Of a stretch of 64,000 nucleotides of DNA, positions 8,200-16,887 are shown one piece after another. How positions within the stretch are numbered: position 1 is the stretch's first letter; each line of letters starts with the position of its first letter. Where the stretch lies: positions 152,963 to 216,962 of the forward strand of contig NZ_SOCR01000011.1 of NCBI RefSeq assembly GCF_004364335.1. Reading direction: 5' to 3'. The position numbers and the translations under genes are program-made. The notes beneath the pieces were generated by a model that worked only from the letters and a program-made list of their open reading frames with translations, was not told the DNA's origin and ran no database searches. The DNA comes from Pseudomonas graminis. Its GTDB lineage: Bacteria; Pseudomonadota; Gammaproteobacteria; Pseudomonadales; Pseudomonadaceae.

Positions 8200-9579
8200 G
8201 TGAAAAAAGCCAGCACCGCTGTATTCGCCTTATCCGTCCTCGCCATCAGCGTCGCGGCACAGGCAGAGCCGACCAGTCAGGAGTTCGTTCCGACCACACT
8301 GGCCACCACCAACCTCCAGGGCGAAGCCAAGGGCTTTCTGGAAGACTCGAAACTGACCGGTTCGACCAAGAACTGGTACGCCAACGAACTGTTGCGTCGT
8401 GGCGGCGAGTTCACCCGCAAAGAGAACGGCGTCGTGGTCGACAGCGACCCGCGCCGGATCAACTGGGTTCAGGGCACGATCGTTGACTACAGCTCGGGCT
8501 TCACCCAGGGCACTGTCGGCTTCGCCACGCAAATGGCGGTCTACAACGCCGTTGCGCTGGACCGCGACAAAGACGACCTGATGGGCGGCGCCAACCGTAC
8601 GCTGACCGAAAACAACGGCGACCCTGTTGGACAGTGGAGCAAGTTGGGCCTGGGCAACATCAAGGCGCGCGTCTCCAACACGACCCTGACCGCCGGCCGC
8701 CAGTCGATGAACACCCCGGTGCTGGCTTACATCGGCAACCGTGCGCTGCCTTCGAGCTTCGAAGGTGTGAGCATTCTGAGCGAAGAGTTCAACAACATCT
8801 CGATCCAGGCCGGCAGCTTCGACCGCGTGTCGCCACGTACCGAGCAGAGCCTGACCAAGTTCCGTTCCGAGTACACCAACAACACCGCCACCGCCGATCG
8901 CGTTGACATGGCGGGCGTTGATTACAAACCTTTCAAAAGCCTGACCACCAGCTTCTACGCCTCCAACGTCGAAGACTTCTGGCATCAGTACTACTTCGCG
9001 TTCACCCACGAACTGGGTGACCCCGATGTACTGGGCTTGAGCACCAACCTGAACTACTACAAGACCAAGGATTCCGGTCAGAAGAAAATGGGCGAGATCG
9101 ACAACGACACGTACAGCCTGTCGTTGACCGCCACCCACAAGGCCCACAGCTTCAGCGTCGCGTACCAGGAAGTCGAAGGCGACACCTACTTCGACTACGT
9201 CCACGACACCAACGCCATCTTCCTGGCCAACTCCCTGCTCTCGGACTTCAACGGCCCGAACGAGAAGTCGGTGCAACTGAGCTACCTGCTGAACATGGCT
9301 GACTACGGCGTGCCAGGCCTGAAGTTCAACATCTACCAGGCGCGCGGCTTCGACATCGACGGTACCCATTACAAAGGCACCGCTTACGACGTCTCGAGAA
9401 TGGACGGCGAAACTCACTACGAATACGGTGTTGGCTCGTCGTACACCCTGCAGTCCGGCCCGCTGAAGGCCTCGACCATGCGTGCGACCTACACCACGCA
9501 CCGCGCGAGCGCCAACCAGGCTGACGGCAACATCAACGAGTTCCGTCTGGTGACCACGATTCCATTCAACATTATGTAA
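8200..9579 (+). CDS. opdP: OprD-family outer-membrane porin (OpdP-like)
   Basis: A 459-residue outer-membrane channel of the OprD family, which forms 18-stranded beta-barrels for basic amino acids, peptides and related solutes in pseudomonads. I chose the GTG at 8200: it starts a classical signal (KKASTAVFALSVLAISVAAQA) and has CGGGAG a short distance upstream; the longer frame from 8053 is not signal-like. The N-terminal SKLTGSTKNWYANELLRRGG-like stretch and repeated short aromatic strands fit OprD. Its position between dppA genes matches P. aeruginosa opdP (PA4501), implicated in glycine-glutamate dipeptide uptake. The inferred role is outer-membrane entry of the peptides bound by the neighbouring receptors. 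Confidence 0.88.
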   Translation: MKKASTAVFALSVLAISVAAQAEPTSQEFVPTTLATTNLQGEAKGFLEDSKLTGSTKNWYANELLRRGGEFTRKENGVVVDSDPRRINWVQGTIVDYSSGFTQGTVGFATQMAVYNAVALDRDKDDLMGGANRTLTENNGDPVGQWSKLGLGNIKARVSNTTLTAGRQSMNTPVLAYIGNRALPSSFEGVSILSEEFNNISIQAGSFDRVSPRTEQSLTKFRSEYTNNTATADRVDMAGVDYKPFKSLTTSFYASNVEDFWHQYYFAFTHELGDPDVLGLSTNLNYYKTKDSGQKKMGEIDNDTYSLSLTATHKAHSFSVAYQEVEGDTYFDYVHDTNAIFLANSLLSDFNGPNEKSVQLSYLLNMADYGVPGLKFNIYQARGFDIDGTHYKGTAYDVSRMDGETHYEYGVGSSYTLQSGPLKASTMRATYTTHRASANQADGNINEFRLVTTIPFNIM

Positions 9580-9674
9580 TCAACGCGATTGATCGGGCCT
9601 CGATGTGCGGTTTACCGAACTTCGTGGCCCGATACCGACTCACTTATGGCTTCATCACTTGCGGAGTGCGTTAC

Positions 9675-11282
9675 TTGAAATCGACATTCAAACTCGCAAC
9701 ATTGCGCGGCGCGATCGCACTGGCGGTATTCAGCGTCGCGGTCGGCATATCGGCCAAACCTCTGGTGGTCTGCACCGAAGCCAGCCCGGAAGGTTTCGAC
9801 ACGGCGCTGTACACCACCGCCGTGACCGCCGATGCGTCGGCGGAAACCATTTACAACCGTCTGGTGGATTTCAAGCCAGGCACCACGGAAATCGTTCCCG
9901 CGCTGGCTGAGACTTGGGAGATCAGCGATGACGGCCTGACCTACACGTTCCACCTGCGCAAGGGCGTCAAGTTTCACACCACCGAATACTTCAAACCGAC
10001 CCGCGACATGAACGCCGATGACGTGATCTGGAGCTTCCAGCGTCAACTGGACCCCAACCACCCGTGGCACAAACAGTCGCAGGTCGGCTACCCGTACTTC
10101 GAGAGCATGGGTTTCAAAGAGCTGCTGAAGAACGTCGAGAAAGTGGACGACAGCACCGTCAAGTTCACCCTGACCCGCCGCGAATCGCCGTTCCTGGCTG
10201 ACGTCGCCATGGCCTTTGCCTCGGTGTACTCGGCGGAATACGCCGATCAGTTGCTCAAGGCCAACAAGACCGACAACCTCAACAGCCAGCCCATCGGCAC
10301 CGGTCCGTTCGTCTTCCAGCGCTACGCAAAGGACGCTCAGGTTCGCTTCAAGGCCAACCCGGAGTATTTCCGTGGCAAGCCGCCGGCCGACACTCTGATC
10401 TTCGCCATTGCCACCGACAACAACGTGCGCCTGCAGAAGCTCAAGGCCAACGAGTGTCAGGTTGCGTTGTACCCCAAGCCGGACGACATTCCGAACATCA
10501 AGAAAGACCCGAACCTCAAGGTCGATGAGCTGAACTCGATGACCACCGCTTACATCGCCATGAACACCACGCACAAATACATGAGCGACGTGCGCGTGCG
10601 TAAGGCCATCGAGCTTGCGTTTGATAAAGAGGCCTACGTCAAAGCTCTGTTTGGCAAGGACAATGCTACCGTCGCCGTGAACCCGTATCCGGACACGCTG
10701 CTGGGTTACAACAAAGACCTGAAAAACCCTGCCCACGATCTGGACAAGGCGCGCGCCCTGCTCAAGGAAGCCGGCGTTCCGGAAGGCACCGTGCTGACCC
10801 TGTTCACGCGCAACGGCGGCGGTCCGACCAACCCTAACCCGGCCATGGGCGCACAAATGATGCAGTCCGACCTGGCCAAAGTCGGCATTAAGTTAGATAT
10901 ACGCGTCATGGAATGGGGTGAAATGCTCAAACGTGCCAAAAACGGCGAACACGACATGGTGTCGGCCGGCTGGTCAGGTGACAATGGCGACCCTGATAAC
11001 TTCCTGACGCCGAACCTCAGTTGCGAGGCCGCCAAGAACGGCGAAAACTACGCGCGCTGGTGTAATCAGAAGTTCCAGACGTTGATCGATCAGGCACGGG
11101 AAAAAACCGACCCGGCCGAGCGTGCTGCGCTCTACGAGCAGGCTCAAGTGATCTTCAACCAGGACCTGCCATGGATCAGCATGGCCTACACCAAGGCGTT
11201 CACTGCCATGCGCAACAACGTAGAGGGCTACCACATCAGCCCTCTCACCACTAATAACTTCGCTACCACCCAAGTGAAGTAG
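9675..11282 (+). CDS. dppA: DppA-type periplasmic peptide-binding protein, copy 4 (divergent)
   Basis: A 535-residue SBP_bac_5 protein, the most divergent of the four (mature start VVCTEASPEGFDTALYT, longer RRESPFLADV segment, TRNGGGPTNPNP where the others have AMPVQRPYNPN). The likely start is the rare TTG at 9675: GGAG at 9663-9666 lies 8 nt upstream and the signal peptide begins there; no suitable ATG is near. Weak initiation at TTG may limit its level. It sits directly before dppB, the position of PA4502 (dppA4) in P. aeruginosa. It is a periplasmic peptide receptor; the altered hinge and pocket regions suggest a different ligand range. Confidence 0.9.
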   Translation: MKSTFKLATLRGAIALAVFSVAVGISAKPLVVCTEASPEGFDTALYTTAVTADASAETIYNRLVDFKPGTTEIVPALAETWEISDDGLTYTFHLRKGVKFHTTEYFKPTRDMNADDVIWSFQRQLDPNHPWHKQSQVGYPYFESMGFKELLKNVEKVDDSTVKFTLTRRESPFLADVAMAFASVYSAEYADQLLKANKTDNLNSQPIGTGPFVFQRYAKDAQVRFKANPEYFRGKPPADTLIFAIATDNNVRLQKLKANECQVALYPKPDDIPNIKKDPNLKVDELNSMTTAYIAMNTTHKYMSDVRVRKAIELAFDKEAYVKALFGKDNATVAVNPYPDTLLGYNKDLKNPAHDLDKARALLKEAGVPEGTVLTLFTRNGGGPTNPNPAMGAQMMQSDLAKVGIKLDIRVMEWGEMLKRAKNGEHDMVSAGWSGDNGDPDNFLTPNLSCEAAKNGENYARWCNQKFQTLIDQAREKTDPAERAALYEQAQVIFNQDLPWISMAYTKAFTAMRNNVEGYHISPLTTNNFATTQVK

Positions 11283-11291
11283 AAGAATAAG

Positions 11292-11320
11292 CCGGCGGGC
11301 TCTACCCAGAGACCCGCCGG
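11292..11320 (+). other. Stem-loop between dppA copy 4 and dppB
   Basis: Outer arms ccggcggg (11292-11299) and cccgccgg (11313-11320) plus an inner ctct/agag pairing with one bulged base give about 12 bp of stem around a short loop. No T-run follows and dppB begins 36 nt later, so this is an intra-operon structure. By analogy with other ABC operons it may protect the binding-protein mRNA and set the binding-protein to permease ratio. Confidence 0.55.
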
Positions 11321-11355
11321 AATACGCCTAACCGGCTGATGAGGTACACGAGAAG

Positions 11356-12366
11356 ATGTTTAGTTTTATCGCTCGCCGAGTGGGGTTGCTCATACCCACC
11401 TTCTTCGGCATCACCTTGCTGACCTTCGCACTGATTCGCCTGATTCCCGGCGACCCTGTCGAAGTCATGATGGGTGAACGCCGGGTCGATCCGGAAATGC
11501 ACGCCCAAGCCATGGAACGTCTTGGCCTGAACAAACCCCTTTATGCGCAATACATCGATTACGTCGGCAAGCTCGCCCATGGCGACCTGGGCGAATCGCT
11601 GCGTACGCGCACGAGCGTGTGGTCCGAATTCACTTCGCTGTTCCCGGCAACCCTGGAACTGTCGATTGCGGCGCTGATCTTCGCGGGCATTCTCGGGCTG
11701 CTGGCCGGTGTCATTGCGGCACTGAAGCGAGGGTCCCTGTTCGACCATGGGGTCATGGGTATCTCCCTGGCGGGGTACTCGATGCCGATCTTCTGGTGGG
11801 GCCTGATCCTGATCATGTTCTTCTCGGTATCGCTGGGCTGGACCCCGGTATCGGGACGTATCGACCTGCTCTACGACATTCCCCCCAAAACCGGCTTCAT
11901 GCTGATCGACACCCTGCTCAGCGATGAAGAAGGTTCGTTCATGGACGCCCTGCGTCACCTGATTCTGCCGGCCATCGTGCTGGGCACCATTCCGCTGGCG
12001 GTCATCGCCCGGATGACCCGCTCCTCGATGCTCGAAGTCCTGCGTGAAGACTATGTGCGCACTGCTCGCGCCAAGGGCCTTTCGCCGGCTCGCGTGGTGT
12101 TCGTTCACGGCCTGCGCAACGCGCTGATCCCGGTACTGACGGTGTTCGGTCTGCAAGTGGGCACGCTGCTGGCCGGTGCGGTTCTGACCGAAACGATCTT
12201 CTCCTGGCCGGGCATCGGCAAGTGGCTGATCGAGGCCATTGGCGCCCGTGACTACCCTGTCGTGCAAAACGGCATCCTGCTAATCGCCTGCCTGGTGATT
12301 CTGGTCAACTTCGTGGTGGACATCCTCTACGGCTTTGCCAACCCACGCATTCGTCATCAGCGCTGA
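11356..12366 (+). CDS. dppB: Dipeptide ABC transporter permease DppB
   Basis: A 336-residue inner-membrane permease. The first helix (LIPTFFGITLLTFALIRLIP) followed by the PGDPV box and a periplasmic loop is characteristic of the DppB/OppB half of peptide importers, with the cytoplasmic EAA-type coupling loop (ARAKGL, near residue 236) that contacts the ATPases. Hydrophobic stretches support about six membrane helices. It pairs with DppC, encoded 11 bp downstream, to form the translocation channel. Length and motifs are normal for the family. Confidence 0.96.
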   Translation: MFSFIARRVGLLIPTFFGITLLTFALIRLIPGDPVEVMMGERRVDPEMHAQAMERLGLNKPLYAQYIDYVGKLAHGDLGESLRTRTSVWSEFTSLFPATLELSIAALIFAGILGLLAGVIAALKRGSLFDHGVMGISLAGYSMPIFWWGLILIMFFSVSLGWTPVSGRIDLLYDIPPKTGFMLIDTLLSDEEGSFMDALRHLILPAIVLGTIPLAVIARMTRSSMLEVLREDYVRTARAKGLSPARVVFVHGLRNALIPVLTVFGLQVGTLLAGAVLTETIFSWPGIGKWLIEAIGARDYPVVQNGILLIACLVILVNFVVDILYGFANPRIRHQR

Positions 12367-12377
12367 GATCCCTTTTT

Positions 12378-13289
12378 ATGAGCACACCTACTCCCGTAGT
12401 AGCAGTCGATCAAAGCCTGCTCTACCCGTCCGTCTACAAAGAGTTCTGGCAGCACTTCTCCAAGAACAAAGGCGCCGTCGCGGGCCTGGCGTTCATGCTG
12501 GTGATCGTGTTCTGCGCCCTGTTCGCGCCGTGGGTTGCCCCCCATGACCCGAGCGAGCAATACCGTGATTTCCTGCTGACCCCGCCGGTCTGGCTTGAAG
12601 GCGGCCAATGGCAGTTTCTACTGGGTACCGATGAACTGGGCCGCGACCTGCTGTCGCGTCTGATTCAGGGTTCGCGCCTGTCGCTGCTGATCGGCCTGTC
12701 CTCGGTGGTGATGTCGCTGATTCCGGGGATCCTCATGGGTCTGCTGGCCGGTTTCTTCCCGAAAATCCTCGGCCCGACCATCATGCGTCTGATGGACATC
12801 ATGCTGGCGCTGCCGTCGCTGCTGCTGGCTGTGGCCATCGTCGCGATCCTCGGCCCTGGCCTGATCAACACCGTCATCGCCATCGCCATCGTTTCCCTGC
12901 CGTCCTACGTGCGTCTGACCCGTGCAGCCGTTATGGGCGAACTGAACCGTGACTACGTGACCGCCGCGCGTCTGGCCGGCGCAACGCTGCCGCGCCTGAT
13001 GTTCATCACCGTGCTGCCCAACTGCATGGCGCCGCTGATCGTTCAGGCCACGTTGAGTTTCTCCTCGGCAATCCTCGACGCTGCGGCGCTGGGCTTCCTG
13101 GGTCTGGGTGTACAACCGCCGACGCCAGAGTGGGGCACCATGCTCGCTTCGGCCCGCGACTACATCGAACGCGCCTGGTGGGTGGTCAGCCTCCCGGGTC
13201 TGACCATTTTGCTCAGCGTGCTGGCAATCAACCTGATGGGCGACGGTCTGCGCGATGCGCTGGACCCGAAACTCAAGAACGCCGCCTGA
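12378..13289 (+). CDS. dppC: Dipeptide ABC transporter permease DppC
   Basis: A 303-residue permease with the DppC/OppC layout: a cytoplasmic N-terminal tail, a first helix (GLAFMLVIVFCALFAPW), the LLGTDELGRDLLSRL motif, and five further helices with the EAA-type loop TAARLAGA. It forms the channel heterodimer with DppB. It begins 11 bp after dppB with a weak GAG-containing ribosome-binding site, consistent with one mRNA. dppD starts 10 bp after its stop. Confidence 0.96.
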   Translation: MSTPTPVVAVDQSLLYPSVYKEFWQHFSKNKGAVAGLAFMLVIVFCALFAPWVAPHDPSEQYRDFLLTPPVWLEGGQWQFLLGTDELGRDLLSRLIQGSRLSLLIGLSSVVMSLIPGILMGLLAGFFPKILGPTIMRLMDIMLALPSLLLAVAIVAILGPGLINTVIAIAIVSLPSYVRLTRAAVMGELNRDYVTAARLAGATLPRLMFITVLPNCMAPLIVQATLSFSSAILDAAALGFLGLGVQPPTPEWGTMLASARDYIERAWWVVSLPGLTILLSVLAINLMGDGLRDALDPKLKNAA

Positions 13290-13299
13290 GGACGTCCGA

Positions 13300-14268
13300 A
13301 TGTCTCTTTTAAACATCAAGAACCTCAACGTGCGCTTTGGCGACGCCACGGCCACCCCGGTCGTCGACGGCCTGGACCTGGCGGTCGACAAGGGCGAAGT
13401 GCTGGCGATCGTGGGCGAATCGGGTTCGGGTAAATCCGTGACCATGATGGCGCTCATGGGCCTGATCGAGCACCCCGGCATCGTCACCGCCGATGCCCTG
13501 GTCTTCGACGGCAAGGACATGCTCACGCTCAATGCGCGTCAGCGTCGCAAGATCGTCGGCAAAGACATGTCGATGGTCTTCCAGGACCCGATGACGGCGC
13601 TGAACCCGAGCTACACCGTGGGTTTCCAGATCAAGGAAGTGCTTAAGCAGCACTTGGGTCTGTCCGGCCGCGCTGCCCATCAGCGCGCACTGGAGCTGTT
13701 GCAGAAGGTTGAAATTCCGGGCGCCGCACAGCGTCTGGACGCCTACCCGCATCAACTGTCCGGCGGCATGAGCCAGCGTGTTGCGATCGCCATGGCCATC
13801 GCCGGCGAACCAAAACTGCTGATCGCCGACGAACCGACCACTGCGCTGGACGTGACCATTCAGGCGCAGATCATGGACCTGCTGCTCGCGCTGCAAAAAG
13901 AGCAGGACATGGCGCTGGTGCTGATCACCCACGACCTTGCCGTGGTGGCTGAAACCGCTCAGCGGGTCTGCGTGATGTATGCCGGTCAGGCGGTGGAAGT
14001 GGGTCAGGTACCGGGGCTGTTCGACGTCCCGGCGCACCCGTACAGCGAAGCGTTGCTGGCGGCGATTCCCGAGCACAGCATGGGCGCCGCGCGCCTGTCG
14101 ACGCTGCCGGGCATCGTCCCGGGTCGTTACGACCGTCCAAGTGGCTGCCTGCTCTCGCCGCGCTGCCCGTATGTTCAGGACAAATGCCGCCAGCAACGCC
14201 CGGGCCTCGACCCGAAAGCCCATAGCCTGGCGCGTTGCTTCTTTCCGCTGAATCAGGAGGTGGCGTGA
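13300..14268 (+). CDS. dppD: Dipeptide ABC transporter ATP-binding protein DppD
   Basis: A 322-residue ATPase. The start is ATG 13300 (TGAGGACG upstream); a longer open frame overlaps dppC and is not needed. Walker A is GESGSGKS at 39-46, the ABC signature LSGGMSQR at 153-160 and Walker B ADEPT near 176-180. The C-terminal extension has the cysteine-rich oligopeptide/dipeptide motif (SPRCPYVQDKC), which can carry an iron-sulfur cluster in homologues. Its stop overlaps the start of dppF by one base (TGATG), indicating translational coupling and equal production of the two ATPases. Confidence 0.96.
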   Translation: MSLLNIKNLNVRFGDATATPVVDGLDLAVDKGEVLAIVGESGSGKSVTMMALMGLIEHPGIVTADALVFDGKDMLTLNARQRRKIVGKDMSMVFQDPMTALNPSYTVGFQIKEVLKQHLGLSGRAAHQRALELLQKVEIPGAAQRLDAYPHQLSGGMSQRVAIAMAIAGEPKLLIADEPTTALDVTIQAQIMDLLLALQKEQDMALVLITHDLAVVAETAQRVCVMYAGQAVEVGQVPGLFDVPAHPYSEALLAAIPEHSMGAARLSTLPGIVPGRYDRPSGCLLSPRCPYVQDKCRQQRPGLDPKAHSLARCFFPLNQEVA

Positions 14269-15242
14269 TGAGCGAAATCGTACTGACCGCTCGTGACCTT
14301 ACTCGTCACTACGATGTGTCCCGTGGGCTGTTCAAGCCCCATGCAACCGTGCGCGCGCTCAACGGCGTGTCGTTCGAACTCGAAGCCGGCAAGACGCTGG
14401 CGGTGGTCGGTGAGTCCGGTTGCGGCAAGTCGACGCTGGCCCGCGCACTGACGCTGATCGAAGAGCCTTCTTCGGGATCGTTGAAAATCGCCGGCCAGGA
14501 AGTCACCGGCGCGACCAAGGCGCAACGCAAACAGCTGCGCAAAGACGTGCAGATGGTGTTCCAGAGCCCCTACGCGTCGCTCAATCCGCGGCAGAAAGTC
14601 GGTGATCAACTGGGCGAGCCGCTGCTGATCAACACTAATCTTTCCGCCGCCGAACGCCGCGAGAAGGTGCAGGCGATGATGGCTCAGGTCGGTCTGCGTC
14701 CCGAGCACTATCAGCGCTACCCGCATATGTTCTCCGGCGGTCAGCGTCAACGTATCGCGCTGGCGCGGGCGATGATGCTGCAGCCTAAAGTGCTGGTGGC
14801 GGACGAACCGACGTCGGCGCTCGACGTATCGATTCAGGCGCAGGTGCTGAACCTGTTCATGGATCTGCAGCAAGAGTTCAACACCGGTTACGTGTTCATT
14901 TCCCACAACCTGGCGGTGGTGCGTCACGTCGCCGACACGGTGTTGGTGATGTACCTCGGTCGCCCGGCCGAGATGGGGCCCAAGGAAGAGATCTACAACC
15001 GCCCGCTGCACCCGTACACCCAGGCGCTGCTGTCGGCGACCCCGACGATCCACCCGGACCCGTCGAAGCCGAAGATCAAAATCGTCGGCGAGCTGCCCAA
15101 CCCGCTGAACCCGCCGTCAGGCTGCGCGTTCCACAAGCGCTGCCCTTACGCGACCGAACGCTGCGCCGTCGAAGTGCCGGAGCTGCGTTGGGTCGACAAC
15201 CGTCAGGTGGCCTGCCATTACGCGGAACAGTTTGTGGCGTGA
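14268..15242 (+). CDS. dppF: Dipeptide ABC transporter ATP-binding protein DppF
   Basis: A 324-residue second ATPase of the peptide importer. The start at ATG 14268 overlaps the dppD stop, with AGGAGG close upstream; starting at 14235 would duplicate the dppD end. Walker A is GESGCGKST at 48-56, signature FSGGQRQR at 155-162, Walker B ADEPTSALD near 178-186, and the C-terminal cysteine motif (CAFHKRCPYATERC) is present. It works as a heterodimer with DppD. It is the last gene of the cluster and is followed by a strong intrinsic terminator. Confidence 0.96.
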   Translation: MSEIVLTARDLTRHYDVSRGLFKPHATVRALNGVSFELEAGKTLAVVGESGCGKSTLARALTLIEEPSSGSLKIAGQEVTGATKAQRKQLRKDVQMVFQSPYASLNPRQKVGDQLGEPLLINTNLSAAERREKVQAMMAQVGLRPEHYQRYPHMFSGGQRQRIALARAMMLQPKVLVADEPTSALDVSIQAQVLNLFMDLQQEFNTGYVFISHNLAVVRHVADTVLVMYLGRPAEMGPKEEIYNRPLHPYTQALLSATPTIHPDPSKPKIKIVGELPNPLNPPSGCAFHKRCPYATERCAVEVPELRWVDNRQVACHYAEQFVA

Positions 15243-15254
15243 TGGTTGAGTCAT

Positions 15255-15293
15255 AAAAAAGGCCGTTGCGTGTGAGCGCAACGGCCTTTTTTT
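15255..15293 (+). terminator. Intrinsic terminator of the dpp cluster
   Basis: A perfect 10-bp GC-rich stem (ggccgttgcg at 15261-15270, cgcaacggcc at 15277-15286), six-base loop, preceded by an A-run and followed by seven T residues. It is 19 nt beyond the stem start of the dppF end and is a textbook Rho-independent terminator, possibly usable in both directions. Confidence 0.95.
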
Positions 15294-15390
15294 GTGGCTT
15301 GATTTTGTGGCGCCTGAACCACTGCTTCGCGATAACGGATGCCTTGGTCCCGGCTGAAGCCGGTCCTACTGAATGCACGCCACTTCACTG

Positions 15391-15473
15391 TAGGAGCCGG
15401 CTTGCTGGCGAATGCGGTGGGTCAGATATGAAGATATAGACTGACCCACCGAGTTCGCCAGCAAGCCGGCTCC
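15391..15473. repeat. REP pair (gccggcttgctggcga type)
   Basis: Two REP units in inverted orientation flank a short core; the inner part extends the palindrome through ggtgggtcag and its complement. The gccggcttgctggcga unit is a known Pseudomonas REP type, mobilised by RAYT proteins elsewhere in such genomes. A further degenerate half-unit (ggctgaagccggtcctac) lies just upstream at about 15352. The IS110-family element begins a short distance to the right. Confidence 0.85.
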
Positions 15474-15708
15474 TTGTATCTCGACTTTGTCTTCTCAGAA
15501 GGTAAAGTTCTCGACTGATCATCGAGGGAAAGGCGTGAAGACGACCGGCTCCTAGTGGCGTTATAGCCTGCGAAGTAGATCCATTCTCCGCCTTTCCAAC
15601 CTTACTCATTGAGCTCGTACGATATCTAGAGCCACGTTGTGAGCTCGCATTTACAAGGTCGAAGCCGAGTGACGCGATGATTGATCTTCAGTTGAAAAGG
15701 AGAACAGC
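15474..15708. mobile_element. Left non-coding part of the IS110-family element (boundary not resolved)
   Basis: This 235-bp stretch between the REP pair and the transposase shows no gene. The REP arm runs to ...ccggctcc and then changes to unrelated sequence at about 15474, and a fragment ccggctcctag recurs at 15545-15555. IS110/IS1111 elements often insert into REP palindromes in pseudomonads and usually lack clear terminal inverted repeats, so I cannot fix the exact end. AAAAGGAG at 15698-15705 is the ribosome-binding site of the transposase. Confidence 0.45.
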
Positions 15709-16680
15709 ATGTCTGCATTCGTTGGCGTTGACATGGCCAAGAATACTTTTGATGTTGCAACGCCGTTGGACAATGGCAAACACCGCACCAAGGGCAAGTT
15801 GAGCAATGATGCCAAGGGATTTGCCGAGTTTGAGTCCTGGCTCCAGAAGCACGCCACACCGGATGCGCTGATAGTCATTGAGGCCACGGGCAATTACCAC
15901 GAAGCGTTGGCAGATTTCCTTTTTCAAAAGGGATACCGGCTTCATATCGCGAACCCTGCCACCACCGCCGCTCATGCCAAGTCGGAGTTGTCACGCAACA
16001 AGACTGACAAAACCGATGCCAAACTCATCTCCGATTTCGCCATGCAGAAGCATCGCAAGCTGCGGCTTTGGGTGCCTGAGCCTCAGTCGCGGCGCCGTCT
16101 GAGGGCGTTGGTCCGCCGTCTGGAAGATCTCAACGAGATCCGTCAGATGGAGAAAAACCGCCTGGAAGTTGCCAGCCCGAACGTCGTAACGTCCATCGAA
16201 TCGGTGATTGCTCATGTCTCGGAAGAAATCACCGAAACCGAAAAAGCGATCAAGCAGCACATCGACGATGATCCTGACCTGCGCGGCAAGAGCGAGTTGA
16301 TGACCTCCATTGATGGCATAGGCGAGAAAACTGCCGCGCTGATCCTCGCGGAACTGGGAGACCCTTTGGATTACGAGGGACCGAAAAAGCTCTCTGCCTT
16401 CGCTGGATTATCGCCCAGACAGGACCGCTCTGGAGGTTACGTCGGTGCAACCCGCATTAGCCGAACCGGCTCGTCGCGGCTCAGGGGCGGCCTTTACATG
16501 CCCGCGATCGTAGGAATTCAACACAATGAGGTGCTGAGCGAGTTCGCCAAGAGATTGAAAGCGAACGGAAAGGCTCCCAAGCAAGTTATCTGTGCAGTGA
16601 TGCGCAAGATGTTGCACCTGATCTATGGCGTGCTTAAGAGCAACAAGCCATTCGACCCTGGAATTGCTTTGGCCGCTTGA
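15709..16680 (+). CDS. IS110/IS1111-family transposase
   Basis: A 323-residue DEDD-type transposase (recombinase). The N-terminal RuvC-like domain shows the four acidic residues: D8 in FVGVDMAK, E58 in VIEATGNY, and D100 and D103 in KTDKTDAKL. The C-terminal Transposase_20 domain has IDGIGEKTA and the conserved serine in DRSGG (S241), the residue that attacks DNA in this family. A strong AAAAGGAG site precedes the ATG. All key residues are present, so the enzyme looks intact. IS110 elements are guided by a bridge (seek) RNA made from a non-coding end of the element. The insertion separates dppF from the iron-uptake genes. Confidence 0.95.
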   Translation: MSAFVGVDMAKNTFDVATPLDNGKHRTKGKLSNDAKGFAEFESWLQKHATPDALIVIEATGNYHEALADFLFQKGYRLHIANPATTAAHAKSELSRNKTDKTDAKLISDFAMQKHRKLRLWVPEPQSRRRLRALVRRLEDLNEIRQMEKNRLEVASPNVVTSIESVIAHVSEEITETEKAIKQHIDDDPDLRGKSELMTSIDGIGEKTAALILAELGDPLDYEGPKKLSAFAGLSPRQDRSGGYVGATRISRTGSSRLRGGLYMPAIVGIQHNEVLSEFAKRLKANGKAPKQVICAVMRKMLHLIYGVLKSNKPFDPGIALAA

Positions 16681-16887
16681 AGGCTGATCGACAAAGACTT
16701 GGATGGCCAGGTTGGCGCTGCCGTGTGAGCTGCGGAGGTACCGTTGTGCCTGCCTGAAAGCAGCAGCGCTAACGCGCTGCTGGGGTTGCAGTCGGGACAT
16801 CAAGACGATATCAACAGCGGATCGCGTGCATTCAGCGGAACCGCCTTTAGCCGGGAATGAAAGGGTTCCATCGTAGAACGAACCACC
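16681..16887 (+). ncRNA. Candidate bridge/seek RNA region of the IS110-family element
   Basis: A non-coding stretch of about 200 bp follows the transposase. It includes a perfect 9-bp hairpin (cagcagcgc at 16761-16769, gcgctgctg at 16774-16782, TAAC loop). In the IS1111 subgroup the guide RNA is encoded downstream of the transposase, so this is where it would be expected. That the region is transcribed and guides insertion is inference; the right end of the element cannot be placed exactly before the next gene ends at 16888. Confidence 0.4.

Noticed and set aside
15474..16887. Exact inverted repeats at the ends of the IS110-family element
   Set aside because: Comparison of both non-coding ends by eye gave only short chance matches such as ccgccttt in direct orientation, so no boundary is claimed.
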